Source: Sphaerospermopsis kisseleviana NIES-73 (GTDB taxonomy: Bacteria > Cyanobacteriota > Cyanobacteriia > Cyanobacteriales > Nostocaceae). Taken from it: a stretch of DNA of 44,885 bases. Under the pieces are notes generated by a model. It searched no databases. It was not told the origin of the DNA and saw nothing but the letters and a program-made list of their open reading frames with translations. Shown in pieces: positions 25,110 to 35,309 of the stretch; positions within the stretch are counted from its first letter, which is position 1; every line of letters starts with the position of its first letter. The stretch lies in NCBI RefSeq assembly GCF_002368075.1, contig NZ_AP018314.1, forward strand, positions 4,881,677 through 4,926,561, given 5' to 3'. Made by a program: the position numbers and the translations under genes.

Positions 25110-27896
25110 CTAAACCATCCCAGAAGTCTGCACCGTAGGCTGAGGCTGAGGCTGGAACATAAACAGCGAATAAACCACATCACGGCGGATATTCACCATC
25201 ATATCCAAGAACAACTCATAACCCTCACTCTTGTACTCAATCAGAGGATCTTTTTGCCCATAACCACGCAAACCAACCGACTCCCGCAAAGCATCCATTT
25301 GTTGCAAGTGTTCACGCCACAAAGTATCTATGCGTTGCAAAATAAAGAACCTTTCCGCTTGACGCATCAAACCCGGTTGAATTTGATCAATTTCTGCTTC
25401 CTTAATATCATAAGCAATACGCGCTTGTTCATGGAGGAAAGCCTTAATTTCCGGTACTCCCATATCCTCCAACTGACTAGACTGCATATCAGCCAACAGG
25501 TAAACAAACTCCTTCACCTTATCCACCAACTTCTCTAACTCCCATTCTTCCGAAGGTAAATCAGGGTTAATGTAATAATCAACGATGTCATCCATCGTTT
25601 TCTCAGCATATTTAATTACCTGTTCCTTCAGGTCTTGACCTTCCAACACCCGCCGACGTTCCGCATAAATAGCACGACGTTGGTTATTCATTACCTCGTC
25701 ATACTCAAATACTTGTTTACGGATGTCATAGTAATAGGTTTCAACCTTTTTCTGAGCGCCTTCCAAACTGCGAGTTAACATACCTGACTCAATAGGCATA
25801 TCTTCCTCTACTTGGAAAGCATTCATTAAGCCGGCAACGCGATCGCCCCCAAAGATCCTTAACAAGTTATCCTCTAAACTGAGGAAAAATCTCGTTGTTC
25901 CAGGGTCTCCTTGTCTGCCCGCCCGTCCGCGTAACTGGTTATCAATGCGTCGTGATTCATGACGTTCAGTACCAATAACGTGCAAACCGCCACGGTTCAC
26001 CACATCATCATGTTCACTACCAGTAAACTCTTCATACTCATGCTTAATGCGCTGGTAAGCTTCCCGCAATTTTTGAATCACAGGATCATCAGTAGGCGCT
26101 TTTTCCGCAGCTACCGCGATTTTTTCTTCCGCTTCCAACTCCGGTAAACTTCTTTCACCGTAAGCTTTTACCGCCACGTCTACCGCTTCTTTTAACAGTT
26201 GTTCTGTTTCCTTTGATATCTGAGTGGGGAAAATTTCCGGGGAAGCACGCCAAGTTTTCACCTTTTTACCAGGCACAAAACCCTGTCCTCCACCATGACC
26301 GGTAGGAAGTCCAGAAGCCCGTTGAATGCTAAACTCATCATCTTCAGGGCTAACGATCCGGGGCATAAAATATTCCCGCAACTTTAACCGCGCCATATAT
26401 TCGGAGTTACCACCCAGGATGATATCTGTACCCCGTCCTGCCATGTTGGTGGCAATGGTTACAGCCCCTCTGCGTCCAGCTTGGGCGACAATTTCCGCTT
26501 CCCGTTCCACGTTTTCCGGTCTAGCATTTAGCAACTCATGGGGAATTTCTATTTCTTTCAAGAGACGGCTAAGAAGTTCGGATTTTTCTACACTGGTCGT
26601 ACCCACTAACACAGGTCTACCTTGTTCGTGCATTTCCGCACATTCTTTAGCGATCGCCCGCCATTTACCTATTTCCGTCTTAAACACCATATCCGATAAA
26701 TCTTGGCGTTTTCTCACCCGGTTGGTAGGAATAATGCTTACTTCTAACTTATAAATCTTTTCAAATTCCACCTCTTCCGTCTTCGCTGTTCCTGTCATTC
26801 CTCCCAACTTGGGATACAGCAAAAACAGATTTTGATAGGTAATAGTTGCCAGAGTTTGGGTTTCTGGCTGAATATCTACCCGTTCCTTCGCTTCAATAGC
26901 TTGGTGCAGTCCATCACTCCAACGTCGTCCCGGTAATACCCGACCCGTAAATTCATCAACGATCACCACTTCCCCATTACGGACAATATAATTCACGTCT
27001 TTGAGAAATAGTTCCTTAGCTTTAATCGCATTAAACACAAAATGCGCCCAAGGATTTTCAGGATCAAACAAATCAGTTACATTTAAAAGGTCTTCCGCTT
27101 CTGCAAAACCTTCATCCGTTAACAGGACATTACGTGCTTTCTCATCTACTTCGTAATGTTCATCTTTTTTAAGAGTAAAAGCAATTTCTGCCGCTTGTAA
27201 ATACTTTTCTGTCGGTCTTTCCACCTGTCCAGAAATAATTAGCGGTGTCCGTGCTTCATCAATCAGAATCGAATCTACTTCATCAATAACACAATAATTA
27301 AACGGACGCTGCACCACCTCCGCCATAGAAGTGGCCATATTATCCCGCAGGTAGTCAAAACCGATTTCACTGTTAGTTACATAAGTAATATCACAGTCAT
27401 AGTTTTTCTTCCGTTCTGTGGGACTCATGCTGGCTTGAATTAGCCCCACACTTAAACCCAAGAAGCGGTGAACCTGTCCCATCCATTCCGCGTCCCGACG
27501 TGCCAGGTAATCGTTCACTGTAATAACGTGAACACCTTTACCCGTAAGGGCATTTAAATAACTCGGTAAGGTAGCGACCAAGGTTTTACCTTCACCGGTT
27601 TTCATTTCCGCTATTTGCCCAGTATGCAGAATTGCCCCACCGAGTAACTGTACATCAAAATGTCGTAATCCTAACACCCGTCGAGCAGATTCACGAACAA
27701 CCGCAAAAGCCTCTGGCAGAATATCATCAAGGCTTTCACCCTTAGATATACGTTGTCTAAACTCAGTAGTTTTACTTTTTAATTCATCATCAGAGAGTGC
27801 TTTAATTTCTTCCTCTAAGAGATTAATTTCTGTAATGTAAGGCTGGTATTTTTTTAGTTTACGAGCGTTGGGATCGCCCAACAATAGTTTTAGCAT
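25110..27896 (-). CDS. secA: Preprotein translocase ATPase SecA
   Basis: The motor ATPase that pushes precursors through SecYEG in the plasma and thylakoid membranes; 928 residues, normal for cyanobacteria. Walker A is MKTGEGKT, Walker [20 protein letters not shown], and motif VI lies in the [14 protein letters not shown] and [11 protein letters not shown] segments. A pre-protein crosslinking domain and helical scaffold ([16 protein letters not shown]) are visible. The C-terminal zinc SEC-C motif of E. coli SecA is absent; the protein ends in a Gln/Pro stretch, as in other cyanobacterial SecAs. Single gene, start ATG 27896, terminator at 25070. Confidence 0.98.
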   Translation of the reverse strand: MLKLLLGDPNARKLKKYQPYITEINLLEEEIKALSDDELKSKTTEFRQRISKGESLDDILPEAFAVVRESARRVLGLRHFDVQLLGGAILHTGQIAEMKTGEGKTLVATLPSYLNALTGKGVHVITVNDYLARRDAEWMGQVHRFLGLSVGLIQASMSPTERKKNYDCDITYVTNSEIGFDYLRDNMATSMAEVVQRPFNYCVIDEVDSILIDEARTPLIISGQVERPTEKYLQAAEIAFTLKKDEHYEVDEKARNVLLTDEGFAEAEDLLNVTDLFDPENPWAHFVFNAIKAKELFLKDVNYIVRNGEVVIVDEFTGRVLPGRRWSDGLHQAIEAKERVDIQPETQTLATITYQNLFLLYPKLGGMTGTAKTEEVEFEKIYKLEVSIIPTNRVRKRQDLSDMVFKTEIGKWRAIAKECAEMHEQGRPVLVGTTSVEKSELLSRLLKEIEIPHELLNARPENVEREAEIVAQAGRRGAVTIATNMAGRGTDIILGGNSEYMARLKLREYFMPRIVSPEDDEFSIQRASGLPTGHGGGQGFVPGKKVKTWRASPEIFPTQISKETEQLLKEAVDVAVKAYGERSLPELEAEEKIAVAAEKAPTDDPVIQKLREAYQRIKHEYEEFTGSEHDDVVNRGGLHVIGTERHESRRIDNQLRGRAGRQGDPGTTRFFLSLEDNLLRIFGGDRVAGLMNAFQVEEDMPIESGMLTRSLEGAQKKVETYYYDIRKQVFEYDEVMNNQRRAIYAERRRVLEGQDLKEQVIKYAEKTMDDIVDYYINPDLPSEEWELEKLVDKVKEFVYLLADMQSSQLEDMGVPEIKAFLHEQARIAYDIKEAEIDQIQPGLMRQAERFFILQRIDTLWREHLQQMDALRESVGLRGYGQKDPLIEYKSEGYELFLDMMVNIRRDVVYSLFMFQPQPQPTVQTSGMV

Positions 27897-28244
27897 GGCA
27901 GTTTATAGAACTAGAACAAGGGGAATGGAAATTAAAGGTTTAGCTAAAAGCTATATAATTATAGACGCTTAACTCAACCCAACCGTTTTGGTGGTGGATG
28001 GGTAGAAAATGAGAATCAACTCAAAACCGAAATGAAAATTTACCAATCACCCGATTTTGTGATTGGTTTTAACTCATATCTTATAGTTAAACTTCTTTCA
28101 TAGTATCATTTTGCCACTAGAACAGGTGACTGGGGACTGGGGACTGGTGACTGGTGACTGGTGACTGGGTAATCAATTTGATGTTTCCCAATCAACTATC
28201 AACTATCAACTATCAACTATCAACTATCAACTATTATCACCAAT
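27897..28244. repeat. Intergenic region with hairpin and heptamer arrays
   Basis: Contains the secA promoter region, a hairpin with arms ACCAATCAC / GTGATTGGT (28042-28067) that may end the cytochrome transcript on the minus strand, a (GGTGACT / GGGGACT)n array at ~28125-28168 and about six copies of CAACTAT at ~28193-28235. No gene is seen. Confidence 0.75.
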
Positions 28245-28784
28245 TTATTTTTCCCACTCTGGTGTCAGTTTGCGGAAATTATATTCATTTGCACCAGGAT
28301 GACAACTAACACAACTACCCATTGTTACAGGATTTGGTAATTCTACACCAGGATGTAAAGCTTTAAAATAACGTGATCTGTTTAAACGATAGGGTGTTTC
28401 TTCGTCTTGCAGTTGCACACGGGAAAAGGTAGAAACATATTTCCATACTAAATTGCGTTGTATTCCTATTAAGGGCGTAATAGTTGCGCCATAGTGCTGG
28501 GAGTCTTCCAAGATATTTTTCCAGGTTTGGGTAGGAAATACCTCTGGTGGTAAAGCTAGATGACAGGTTGAACAGTTTTCTATATATAATTCTTTTCCTA
28601 ACTTATATTGTGCGCGTACTACGTCAACTGTACCAATTTCCGGAGGGTTTGCTGCTTGGGTGCTGGTGGCTAGACCTAGTATAAATCCTATGGCGACACT
28701 CCAACCGAAAATAATCAGCATGACTATCAGTAGTTGGCGTTTGAGTTTTTTGTGGGATGATTTAGGTTTAAACATACTAGGCAT
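28245..28784 (-). CDS. Membrane-anchored diheme c-type cytochrome
   Basis: A ~179-residue electron-transfer protein. One N-terminal hydrophobic helix (LLIVMLIIFGWSVAIGFILG) follows a basic segment, so it is either an uncleaved anchor or a signal peptide; ATSTQA is a plausible cleavage site. Two heme-binding motifs are present: CSTCH in the middle and CVSCH near the C-terminus. The frame is open to an ATG at 28829, but the extra 15 residues are not typical; ATG 28784 (MPSMFKP) is chosen, and 28775 is also possible. It is known only as a conserved cyanobacterial diheme cytochrome; its redox partner is not established here. No related genes are adjacent. Confidence 0.82.
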   Translation of the reverse strand: MPSMFKPKSSHKKLKRQLLIVMLIIFGWSVAIGFILGLATSTQAANPPEIGTVDVVRAQYKLGKELYIENCSTCHLALPPEVFPTQTWKNILEDSQHYGATITPLIGIQRNLVWKYVSTFSRVQLQDEETPYRLNRSRYFKALHPGVELPNPVTMGSCVSCHPGANEYNFRKLTPEWEK

Positions 28785-28876
28785 AAATAGCATTATGGTA
28801 AAAGTGAATATTTTGGTTTTTGTATACACCTGATATTTAGATAGATTTTATTAGAATTTGTTGCATTAATTTCTAT

Positions 28877-29467
28877 TTACTTGCAGGTTTTATCATTCCT
28901 TTCAAAAAGTGGAATACCATAATCTTCTAAAAAATCCTGTGCTAATGCTTGCCAACTGGCATTTAATCTAGGGTAAAATTCAGGAGTACAAACATAAGCT
29001 TCTAAATTTAAACCTGCATAATTCCTTTCTAGTTTATCATCAAATAAATCTATAGTATTTTTTAATTGTCTAATCGCATCTACTCTATTTTTGTTTACCT
29101 TCTTCAAACTGGTTGCATTTAATTTGAACTCTACAAAACAGAAATAACTTTCATCAAAAAATACAAAATCACAATGAGAATCACCAAATCCTAAAAGTCC
29201 CTGTTTACCATCAATAGGAATAAAAGCAACTCCCGTAGCATGAATGATATTAAATAATTTGCTGCTATCAAAACCATGAATTATAGTTTCCACACCATTG
29301 ATTTTTAGAATAAATGTATTATCATCGAAATCAATACTGACAATGATAAAAGATTGTCCTTTATAGTCTATAACAGAAAACTCTGCTCTCAATTCTATTT
29401 GTAGAATATTAGGAAACTTAGGAAACGCATTTGATAGCAGTTCTTTAATATCGTCAAATTTGCTCAT
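28877..29467 (-). CDS. PD-(D/E)XK-like putative nuclease paired with an ATPase
   Basis: A 196-residue protein of no named family. Residues 94-117 read as a nuclease core: Asp100 followed 13 residues later by Glu113-Phe-Lys115 (CDFVFFDESYFCFVEFK), the beta-hairpin plus ExK arrangement of PD-(D/E)XK enzymes. An upstream helix and a downstream helix (VDAIRQLKNTIDLFDD) fit the fold. The start overlaps the stop of the upstream ATPase gene by 4 bp (ATGA), so the two are translationally coupled. Pairing of an SMC/ABC-type ATPase with a nuclease is the layout of several anti-phage systems. Activity is inferred from motif only; the protein could also be an inactive partner. Confidence 0.6.
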   Translation of the reverse strand: MSKFDDIKELLSNAFPKFPNILQIELRAEFSVIDYKGQSFIIVSIDFDDNTFILKINGVETIIHGFDSSKLFNIIHATGVAFIPIDGKQGLLGFGDSHCDFVFFDESYFCFVEFKLNATSLKKVNKNRVDAIRQLKNTIDLFDDKLERNYAGLNLEAYVCTPEFYPRLNASWQALAQDFLEDYGIPLFERNDKTCK

Positions 29468-30909
29468 CTTCTTTTAAAAGTTCTAGCGTGGATACTGTAT
29501 AAAGTCTGAAAATCACCACCCAAAATTTCGGAAACAGTATCCAGATAATTTTGTTGAATAGTACCTTTTTCAGTATTAAAAATAGACTCACAATAATGCG
29601 TTGTTTCAGAAGATTGATTACCTAATGAATAAGCTGAAAAATCCTCAGCTTTTAACCAAGAGTCTTTAGGGATAATTTCTGCTACTTCTGATTCTGCGGA
29701 GGGATTTTTTTCCACTACTCTATTTGCAAATAGGAGATTATTAAAAACTGTGAGTATATAAGGACTATGGGTAGTAATGATGAGTTGATTATCTTGATCA
29801 TGATTCACCATTAAAGATAATAACTCAATCAGTTGTTTTTGTGCAATAGGGAATAAATGGGCTTCTGGTTCTTCCAATATTCTTAATATTTTGGTATTAT
29901 CAAGAATATTCAGGAATATATCTTGTAAAATCCTTATAGATTCTTGCTGTCCTGATGAAGCATTAGAAAGATGAACATACTCTCCTTTTTGAGTGTTAAA
30001 TATAATTTTTTCTCCCCAATTATCAATCCTGTATTCACCTTTTATTATTTCATCTATTCGGTTTTTGATACCATATAATTTTTGTTGTATATTTTCATCA
30101 TCTTCATAACTTTCAATTAGTCCCTCAAAATTATCAAATTTTTTGAATGTGTCTTTAATTCTCGCAACTTTTTCCATAAATTTCAACATTAAAGTTTCAT
30201 CTATTGTTTGTTGCTTACGCTGAAATGCTTTCTTGTTATTTTCCCTTTCCTCATTTTCCTCTATTGGTTTATTCCTATTTTCTTCTAAACTATTTTGAAT
30301 ACTTGCCGATAAGTATCTTTCAAAAAAATCAGAATAACTTACTGTCGCATTTCTACCTGCAATTACAAACAATGAATCTGTTTGATTACTTTCAAATAAT
30401 TCATTCAACAACTTAGAAAGCCTTTGAGCATATCTAATTCTATTTTTCTCATACGTCAATTGTTCGTAAATATTGTTTGTACTTAAATCTTGTTGAAGAA
30501 GTTTTTTAATATTGCTTACAGAATTTTTAAAATCCTCATTAAAGAAATTATCACTGAATCGAGAATCTAGTTTTTTCTTATCATTAAGGGTTAATCTCAA
30601 CCATTTATCTTCTTCAAGACTATAATAAAATGTTATTTCAAAATCAGGTAAGTGTAATGTAGAACCGAAAAAGTCGTAAAATTTTTCTCTTACGGGAAAC
30701 ATAATATCACGCAGTTTATCAAAATTCGCTTTTTCTGCATCCTGATATATTTGACTAAACAAATCATCTCTTAGTGATTTAAAAAAATAAATCAATTTAG
30801 CAATAGTGCTTTTACCGCTTGCTTGTTCACCAATTAAAACTAATACTTTTCTAACTTCAATCTCTGCATATTCAATAGCACCGAAGTTTTTGATAATAAT
30901 TTTCTGCAT
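29464..30909 (-). CDS. SMC/ABC-type AAA ATPase (OLD/AAA_15-like, no TOPRIM)
   Basis: A 481-residue cytoplasmic ATPase. Walker A is GEQASGKS (27-34). The central ~200 residues are a helical, probably coiled-coil insertion rich in Lys and Glu. The C-terminal half has the ABC-like signature ASSGQQESIRIL, Walker B ILRILEEPEAHLFP, and the H-loop ITTHSPYIL. After this only ~100 residues remain, with no TOPRIM nuclease domain, unlike OLD-family nucleases. The downstream gene, overlapping by 4 bp, could supply the nuclease activity. This resembles PtuA-, AriA- and retron-associated ATPases in architecture, but the partner here differs from each. AT-rich with no HIP1 site, consistent with an accessory origin. 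Confidence 0.75.
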   Translation of the reverse strand: MQKIIIKNFGAIEYAEIEVRKVLVLIGEQASGKSTIAKLIYFFKSLRDDLFSQIYQDAEKANFDKLRDIMFPVREKFYDFFGSTLHLPDFEITFYYSLEEDKWLRLTLNDKKKLDSRFSDNFFNEDFKNSVSNIKKLLQQDLSTNNIYEQLTYEKNRIRYAQRLSKLLNELFESNQTDSLFVIAGRNATVSYSDFFERYLSASIQNSLEENRNKPIEENEERENNKKAFQRKQQTIDETLMLKFMEKVARIKDTFKKFDNFEGLIESYEDDENIQQKLYGIKNRIDEIIKGEYRIDNWGEKIIFNTQKGEYVHLSNASSGQQESIRILQDIFLNILDNTKILRILEEPEAHLFPIAQKQLIELLSLMVNHDQDNQLIITTHSPYILTVFNNLLFANRVVEKNPSAESEVAEIIPKDSWLKAEDFSAYSLGNQSSETTHYCESIFNTEKGTIQQNYLDTVSEILGGDFQTLYSIHARTFKRR

Positions 30910-31017
30910 GATTATAAACTGTCGTTTTATCCAATAAATTTATTATAGTTGTAACAGGTGCAAGATGTAACTATACAAAAACAAACTTTTACATCTGTCA
31001 CCTGTTACCTCTCACCT

Positions 31018-31857
31018 TTAAGGAATAGCAACCGATCGCAATATCCGATCAACTATCGTTTTCGCATTCCTTCCCCCTCTAGGAATCAAACGATGACTCA
31101 AAACATAAGGCGCTAAAAACTTCACATCATCGGGTATTGCATATTCTCTACCTAATATAAAAGCTAATGCTTGGGCAGCTTTTTGTAATGCCACACTACC
31201 ACGAGGACTAACACCTAAAGTAATTTCCTCATCCTGTCTCGTAGTTCTCACCAATTCTAAGAGGTTGTCTTAAAAGTTTTCGGCGAATATAATTCGCTAC
31301 TACACAAACAAAGTCCACCTGCGTGGACTAACGAAAAATTAAGGATTTGAAACTTGCGTAGGCAGGTTTTGTCTGTGTAGATGTGATTTTTAATCGCCTA
31401 AGTTAGACTTTTCAAACATCCTCTAAAATATATTCTTGTAAAGATGTTTCTACTTTTACCTGTGAACAAAGTTGACGTAATTGTGCAACTTCTTCCAAAG
31501 TAATACAAGGTTGTAAATCAGTAACTTGTACACCCTCCTGAAGATTTTGCAACATTTGTAATTCTTCTGTTTCCGAAGGATAACCCAAACTCAAGGAAAG
31601 CATAAACCAGTCCATTTGTGCTTCTGGTAAAGGAAATGTTCCTTGGTATTCGACGGGGTTTTGAGTAGCAGTTGAAATTTACCATCTACAGAACGCGCTA
31701 AAGATTTCGCCAGCAAGGTTTTACCAACACCAGGTACATCTTCTAATAAAGCATGACCACCACCTAGCAAAGCAACTAAAACCAAGCGTAATGCTTCATT
31801 TTTACCAACGATGGTACGAGCAAGATTTTGGGTTAAAGCGTCAATTTTTTCTCTCAT
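31018..31857 (-). pseudogene. MoxR-family AAA ATPase, broken by a deletion and a MITE
   Basis: Three pieces of one MoxR gene. 31857-~31670: N-terminus with Walker A DVPGVGKTLLAKSLARSVDG, running into an out-of-frame tail. From ~31672 in another frame: ATQNPVEYQGTFPLPEAQMD and a lid region to LQEYIL. Then a 163-bp insertion, then VRTTRQDEEITLGVSPRGSV to the stop at 31018. Between VDGKFQ and ATQNP about 70 residues that include Walker B are missing, with a frame change. Thus the gene lost both its catalytic centre and continuity. MoxR genes usually precede DUF58 and vWA genes, which are absent here. Confidence 0.9.
31261..31423. mobile_element. 163-bp MITE inserted in the moxR gene
   Basis: Terminal inverted repeats are GAGGTTGTCTTAAAAGT and its imperfect partner ACTTTTCAAACATCCTC. 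Flanking 3-bp direct repeats TAA (31258-31260 and 31424-31426) are the target duplication. Removing the element and one TAA restores EYILELVRTTRQ in a single frame. Internally there are short palindromes (GCGAAT..ATTCGC and AGTCCAC..GTGGACT). No coding capacity; it must have been moved by a transposase elsewhere. Confidence 0.88.
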
Positions 31858-31861
31858 TCTC

Positions 31862-32034
31862 TTTAGGTAATGGGTAATTGGTAATGGGTAATTGGTAATT
31901 GGTAATTGGTAATTGGTAATTCAATTTTGGATTTTGGATTTTGGATTGTTTTTGTTAATTCCAATCTAAAATCTAAAATCTAAAATCTAAAATTTTCTTC
32001 CCCAGTCACCAGTCACCAGTCACCAATCACCAAT
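31862..32034. repeat. Cluster of heptamer repeats
   Basis: (GGTAATT)n and (GGTAATG)n, then the TTTTGGA / AATCTAA paired block also seen at 60-155, then CAGTCAC and CAATCAC units. It fills the whole gap between the moxR relic and ribF. Confidence 0.88.
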
Positions 32035-32065
32035 ATATATATTGTTCCCAAGTAATTATTCAAAT

Positions 32066-33151
32066 TCAGTATGTCCTATTTAAAATTTCTTTGGCTATGG
32101 TGCAGTCAAGTTGAATTTGGGTTTTCAGAGCTTCTATATCAGCAAATTTTTGTTCTGGGCGTAAAAATTTGACTAACTCTACCACCAATGTTTTACCGTA
32201 CAAATCACCAGACCAATCAAATAAATGTACTTCTATTGTTGAGTATGTACCGTTGATAGTGGGACGGTTGCCAATATTCATCACGCCTAATTTTACGCCT
32301 AATTTTTCCACAGGAGCGGTATCAGGGGTTTCACTGTGAATGAAAACCCGCACAGCGTAAACTCCCAGACGGGGTAAAAATTTATCTTTTGGAAGTTGCA
32401 AGTTAGCAGTAGGAAAACCAATGGTTCTACCTAATTTTTGCCCTGTTATCACCACACCAGTTAAACTATAAGGTCTTCCCAGTAAGCGGGTTGCTCTAGT
32501 CATATCTCCTAATTCTAAACTTTGGCGAATTGAGGAAGTGCTAATACGACCATCTTCTGTGAAATCATTGGGGATATTATCAGTATTGTTGGGAAAATTT
32601 ACTGTATCAGTTTGTATGGGAACTATAGTTACAGGTATATTGTACTGAGCAGCGATAATTTGCAAATCTTTGGCGTTACCCATGCGTTTTTTGCCAAAAC
32701 AGAAATCTTCCCCAACACTGATTTTTTGACATTGCAGTTTTTCGACAAGGATTTTTTTGACAAAATCTTCTGGTGATAAAGCAGATAATTCTCTATCAAA
32801 GGGTAATAATACAAGTTGTTCTACACCTAGCGATCGCAGTTGTTCGACTTTTTCATCTAGGGGAGTTAACAAAGCACGGGGTTGACCAGTAAAAAACTCC
32901 TGGGGATGAGGATCAAAGGTAACAACCGTTGAATATGTATGGTTTGGGGATGATGGTACGGTTAATAATTGAGAGGGATGATCTGGTGAGTATTTTGGTA
33001 ATTTATCCCCATTTCCCCGCCCATTTTCACTTACTGCTGAATGCAAAATTGGTTGAATTACTCTTTGATGACCAAGATGAACACCATCAAATTTACCAAG
33101 AGCAACAGCAGTTGGTGTTAGTAGCTGTTCAGTAGAAGCAGCAACCCACAT
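32066..33151 (-). CDS. ribF: Bifunctional riboflavin kinase / FAD synthetase
   Basis: Makes FMN from riboflavin and ATP, then FAD from FMN, in the cytoplasm. The N-terminal nucleotidyltransferase domain has ALGKFDGVHLGHQRVIQPIL and DPHPQEFF; a second signature is SVGEDFCFGKKRMGN. The C-terminal kinase domain starts at ~residue 230 with GRTIGFPTANLQLPKDKFLP and has NIGNRPTINGTYSTIEVHLF with the catalytic Glu. Length from ATG 33151 is 361 residues. The frame opens to 33196, but the MWVAASTEQLLTPT start is the more usual. Between the domains there is a Ser/Pro-rich stretch, and the insertion near residue 50 (GNGDKLPKYSPDHPSQLLTV) is common in Nostocales. Confidence 0.95.
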   Translation of the reverse strand: MWVAASTEQLLTPTAVALGKFDGVHLGHQRVIQPILHSAVSENGRGNGDKLPKYSPDHPSQLLTVPSSPNHTYSTVVTFDPHPQEFFTGQPRALLTPLDEKVEQLRSLGVEQLVLLPFDRELSALSPEDFVKKILVEKLQCQKISVGEDFCFGKKRMGNAKDLQIIAAQYNIPVTIVPIQTDTVNFPNNTDNIPNDFTEDGRISTSSIRQSLELGDMTRATRLLGRPYSLTGVVITGQKLGRTIGFPTANLQLPKDKFLPRLGVYAVRVFIHSETPDTAPVEKLGVKLGVMNIGNRPTINGTYSTIEVHLFDWSGDLYGKTLVVELVKFLRPEQKFADIEALKTQIQLDCTIAKEILNRTY

Positions 33152-33494
33152 AGAACACCCCCAAAAAAAACAACCAGCCTCAGACAAATTTAGCACTTGG
33201 ATTCAGGGATTTTAGGTTTATTTTCGTTATCAGCGTTTGCCAACCTCTGCCTTTTAGACGTATTTGAGGCTTGGAGCAGGTGTAGGGTAAGGGGTGCAGG
33301 GTGCAAAATTAGCAGACCCATTACCTTGTTTACCAATTACAAATTAGTAATTATCCTAAAAAATTACCTTTTTTAACATTTTTGAATAAGTATCGTCTTG
33401 GGGAAGTTATATCTTGTCCAATGATGACGGTCATCATTTAAGAACTGTTCTCTCTCACACTTGTCAAGAGTCACCTATCACCTAAACGATTATT
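33152..33494. other. Intergenic region with a near-perfect palindrome
   Basis: No gene. At 33420-33438 lies AATGATGAC-G-GTCATCATT, a 9-bp-arm palindrome around one base, in the gap between the MBL gene and ribF, about 270 bp upstream of the ribF start. It could be an operator; no matching family is recognised. Confidence 0.4.
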
Positions 33495-34385
33495 TTATAA
33501 CTTACGTAAAGGTAATGATTTAGAGACAGCATCTAATACAGGAACATCCAGTATTAATCCCTCTCTGGCCATAATTGCACCAGGAAAGTTCTCCGCTGCT
33601 TGTTTACCCACATTATCTAAAAAATCATCATTGTGGGCAGGATCATGGTGATAAATGACCAATGTTTTCACGTTGGCTGCTTGGGCTATTTTCACCGCTT
33701 CTTGCCAAGTAGAATGTCCCCAACCGATTTTTGGTGATTTAGCCCAAGAGTATTCTTCATCAGTGTAGGTGGAATCATAAATCAAAATATCGGCATTGCG
33801 TGATAGCCAGAGGACATTTTCATCTAATCTATCAGGAAAATGTTCTGTATCTGTGATGTAAACGGCTGCTCCACCACACCAGTTAACTCGATATCCTACG
33901 GCTTCACCTGGATGGTTTAAATGTGTCGTTTCTATGGTAATGTCCTCAATGTGAATTGGTTCACCTGCTTTAACAGTATAAAAATTCAAGTTGGCCTGCA
34001 TAATCTGCAAGGGTACAGGGAAGTTGGGATGAAGCATTTGGTCATTGAGACGTTGCTCAATGGTTGAGCCATCGGGGGCGATCGCACCGTAGATATTAAA
34101 TTTATTTCCTTTGATAAAAGCCGGAGTAAAGAATGGAAACCCCTGTAGATGATCCCAATGGGAGTGAGTAAAGAAGATATGACCCTCTACAGGCATTTGG
34201 GACAGTAAAGATTGTCCCAAAACGTGAACTCCTGTACCACAATCAAAAATCAAACGTTTACCCCCCACTTGCATGGCAACACAAGGGGTATTACCTCCAT
34301 AACGGACGGTGTGTGGACCAGGACAGGGGATACTACCCCTAACGCCCCAAAACTGCACTGTAAATTGATTCTCTATCCTAGACAT
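33495..34385 (-). CDS. MBL-fold metallo-hydrolase
   Basis: A 296-residue metallo-beta-lactamase-fold protein of the COG1235 / RNase Z-like type. The metal motif is THSHWDH (His74, His76, Asp78, His79), preceded by FWGVRGSIPCPGPHTVRYGG, a segment shared by a group of cyanobacterial cytoplasmic hydrolases. Further ligands are likely His in LNHPGEAVGYR, Asp in YITDTEH and His in IYHHDPAHND. Related proteins act on cyclic nucleotides or other phosphodiesters, but the substrate here is not known. Cytoplasmic, no signal peptide. Adjacent genes (surE, ribF) are on the same strand but well separated. Confidence 0.85.
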   Translation of the reverse strand: MSRIENQFTVQFWGVRGSIPCPGPHTVRYGGNTPCVAMQVGGKRLIFDCGTGVHVLGQSLLSQMPVEGHIFFTHSHWDHLQGFPFFTPAFIKGNKFNIYGAIAPDGSTIEQRLNDQMLHPNFPVPLQIMQANLNFYTVKAGEPIHIEDITIETTHLNHPGEAVGYRVNWCGGAAVYITDTEHFPDRLDENVLWLSRNADILIYDSTYTDEEYSWAKSPKIGWGHSTWQEAVKIAQAANVKTLVIYHHDPAHNDDFLDNVGKQAAENFPGAIMAREGLILDVPVLDAVSKSLPLRKL

Positions 34386-34511
34386 GGTTGTTGGTTGCTG
34401 GACTGAGCGGGCGATAAATCAAAAAAATGCTGCTGATTTTTCTAGTTTAAAGTGTAAATTTTACGGTAATGGTTTTAATTTAGACTTGAGTCTTTGGAAA
34501 TACAGAAAAAT

Positions 34512-35309
34512 TTAAGTAAAGTTAAATTTCCATGTAGACAATTTATGCAGTCCATTGGCATAAGTAAGATTGTATTGCAAAGGAGTAATACTAATGAAAT
34601 TTTTACGGATAACTTCTACATCTATGGGAATGTGTGGGGGTAAATTTAACCCTGGTGGTGGTTCGACATCTTCTAAAACTTCTCCAGTTAACCAGTAATA
34701 AGTTTTGCCACGGGGGTCAACGCGCTTATCGAAAACGTCAACATAGCGACGCACTCCTTGACGAGTGAGAGTGACACCAGCTATTTCTTCCCAAGAGATT
34801 GGGGGAATGTTGACGTTAAGTAACATTAAATCTGGTAAGGGTTCTACTGCCAGATGGTCTACTAGCAGTTTGGCAAATTTGGCAGCTGGCTGAAAGTCTT
34901 TGTGTGTATGACTGGTGAGACTCAAAGCAATACTAGGAACGCCCTCAATCATACCTTCCATTGCTGCCGAAACAGTTCCAGAGTAAAGAATTTCTGTTCC
35001 TAAATTCGCACCTTGGTTAATTCCTGATAATACCAAATCTGGGGGGGAATCGAGTAACGCCCACAATGCCAATTTTACACAATCGGAAGGTGTACCGTCA
35101 CAAGCCCAAGCATTAACAGCAGGATGAAACAGGGCTTCAACCATTTCAGCGCGAATTGGTTGATGTAAGGTTAATCCGTGTCCAGTTGCCGATCGCTCTC
35201 GATCTGGACAAACTACACTCACTTGATGGCCAGCTTCGGCTAGGGTGTTGGCTAAGGTGCGAATACCTAAAGCGGAAATTCCATCGTCGTTGCTGATTAG
35301 TAATTTCAT
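34512..35309 (-). CDS. surE: 5'/3'-nucleotidase SurE
   Basis: A metal-dependent survival phosphatase that hydrolyses nucleoside 5'- and 3'-monophosphates. It has 265 residues, normal for the family. The active-site motif NDDG appears in [20 protein letters not shown], with [13 protein letters not shown] next, and [20 protein letters not shown] carries the metal-binding Asn. Start ATG 35309. Divergent from pheS, with a 460-bp repeat-rich spacer. Confidence 0.96.
   Translation of the reverse strand: MKLLISNDDGISALGIRTLANTLAEAGHQVSVVCPDRERSATGHGLTLHQPIRAEMVEALFHPAVNAWACDGTPSDCVKLALWALLDSPPDLVLSGINQGANLGTEILYSGTVSAAMEGMIEGVPSIALSLTSHTHKDFQPAAKFAKLLVDHLAVEPLPDLMLLNVNIPPISWEEIAGVTLTRQGVRRYVDVFDKRVDPRGKTYYWLTGEVLEDVEPPPGLNLPPHIPIDVEVIRKNFISITPLQYNLTYANGLHKLSTWKFNFT

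Noticed and set aside
28877-30909. Septu, PARIS or Gabija system
   Set aside because: The ATPase fits in general form, but the partner lacks an HNH, a recognisable TOPRIM or a UvrD helicase, so none of these names is supported.
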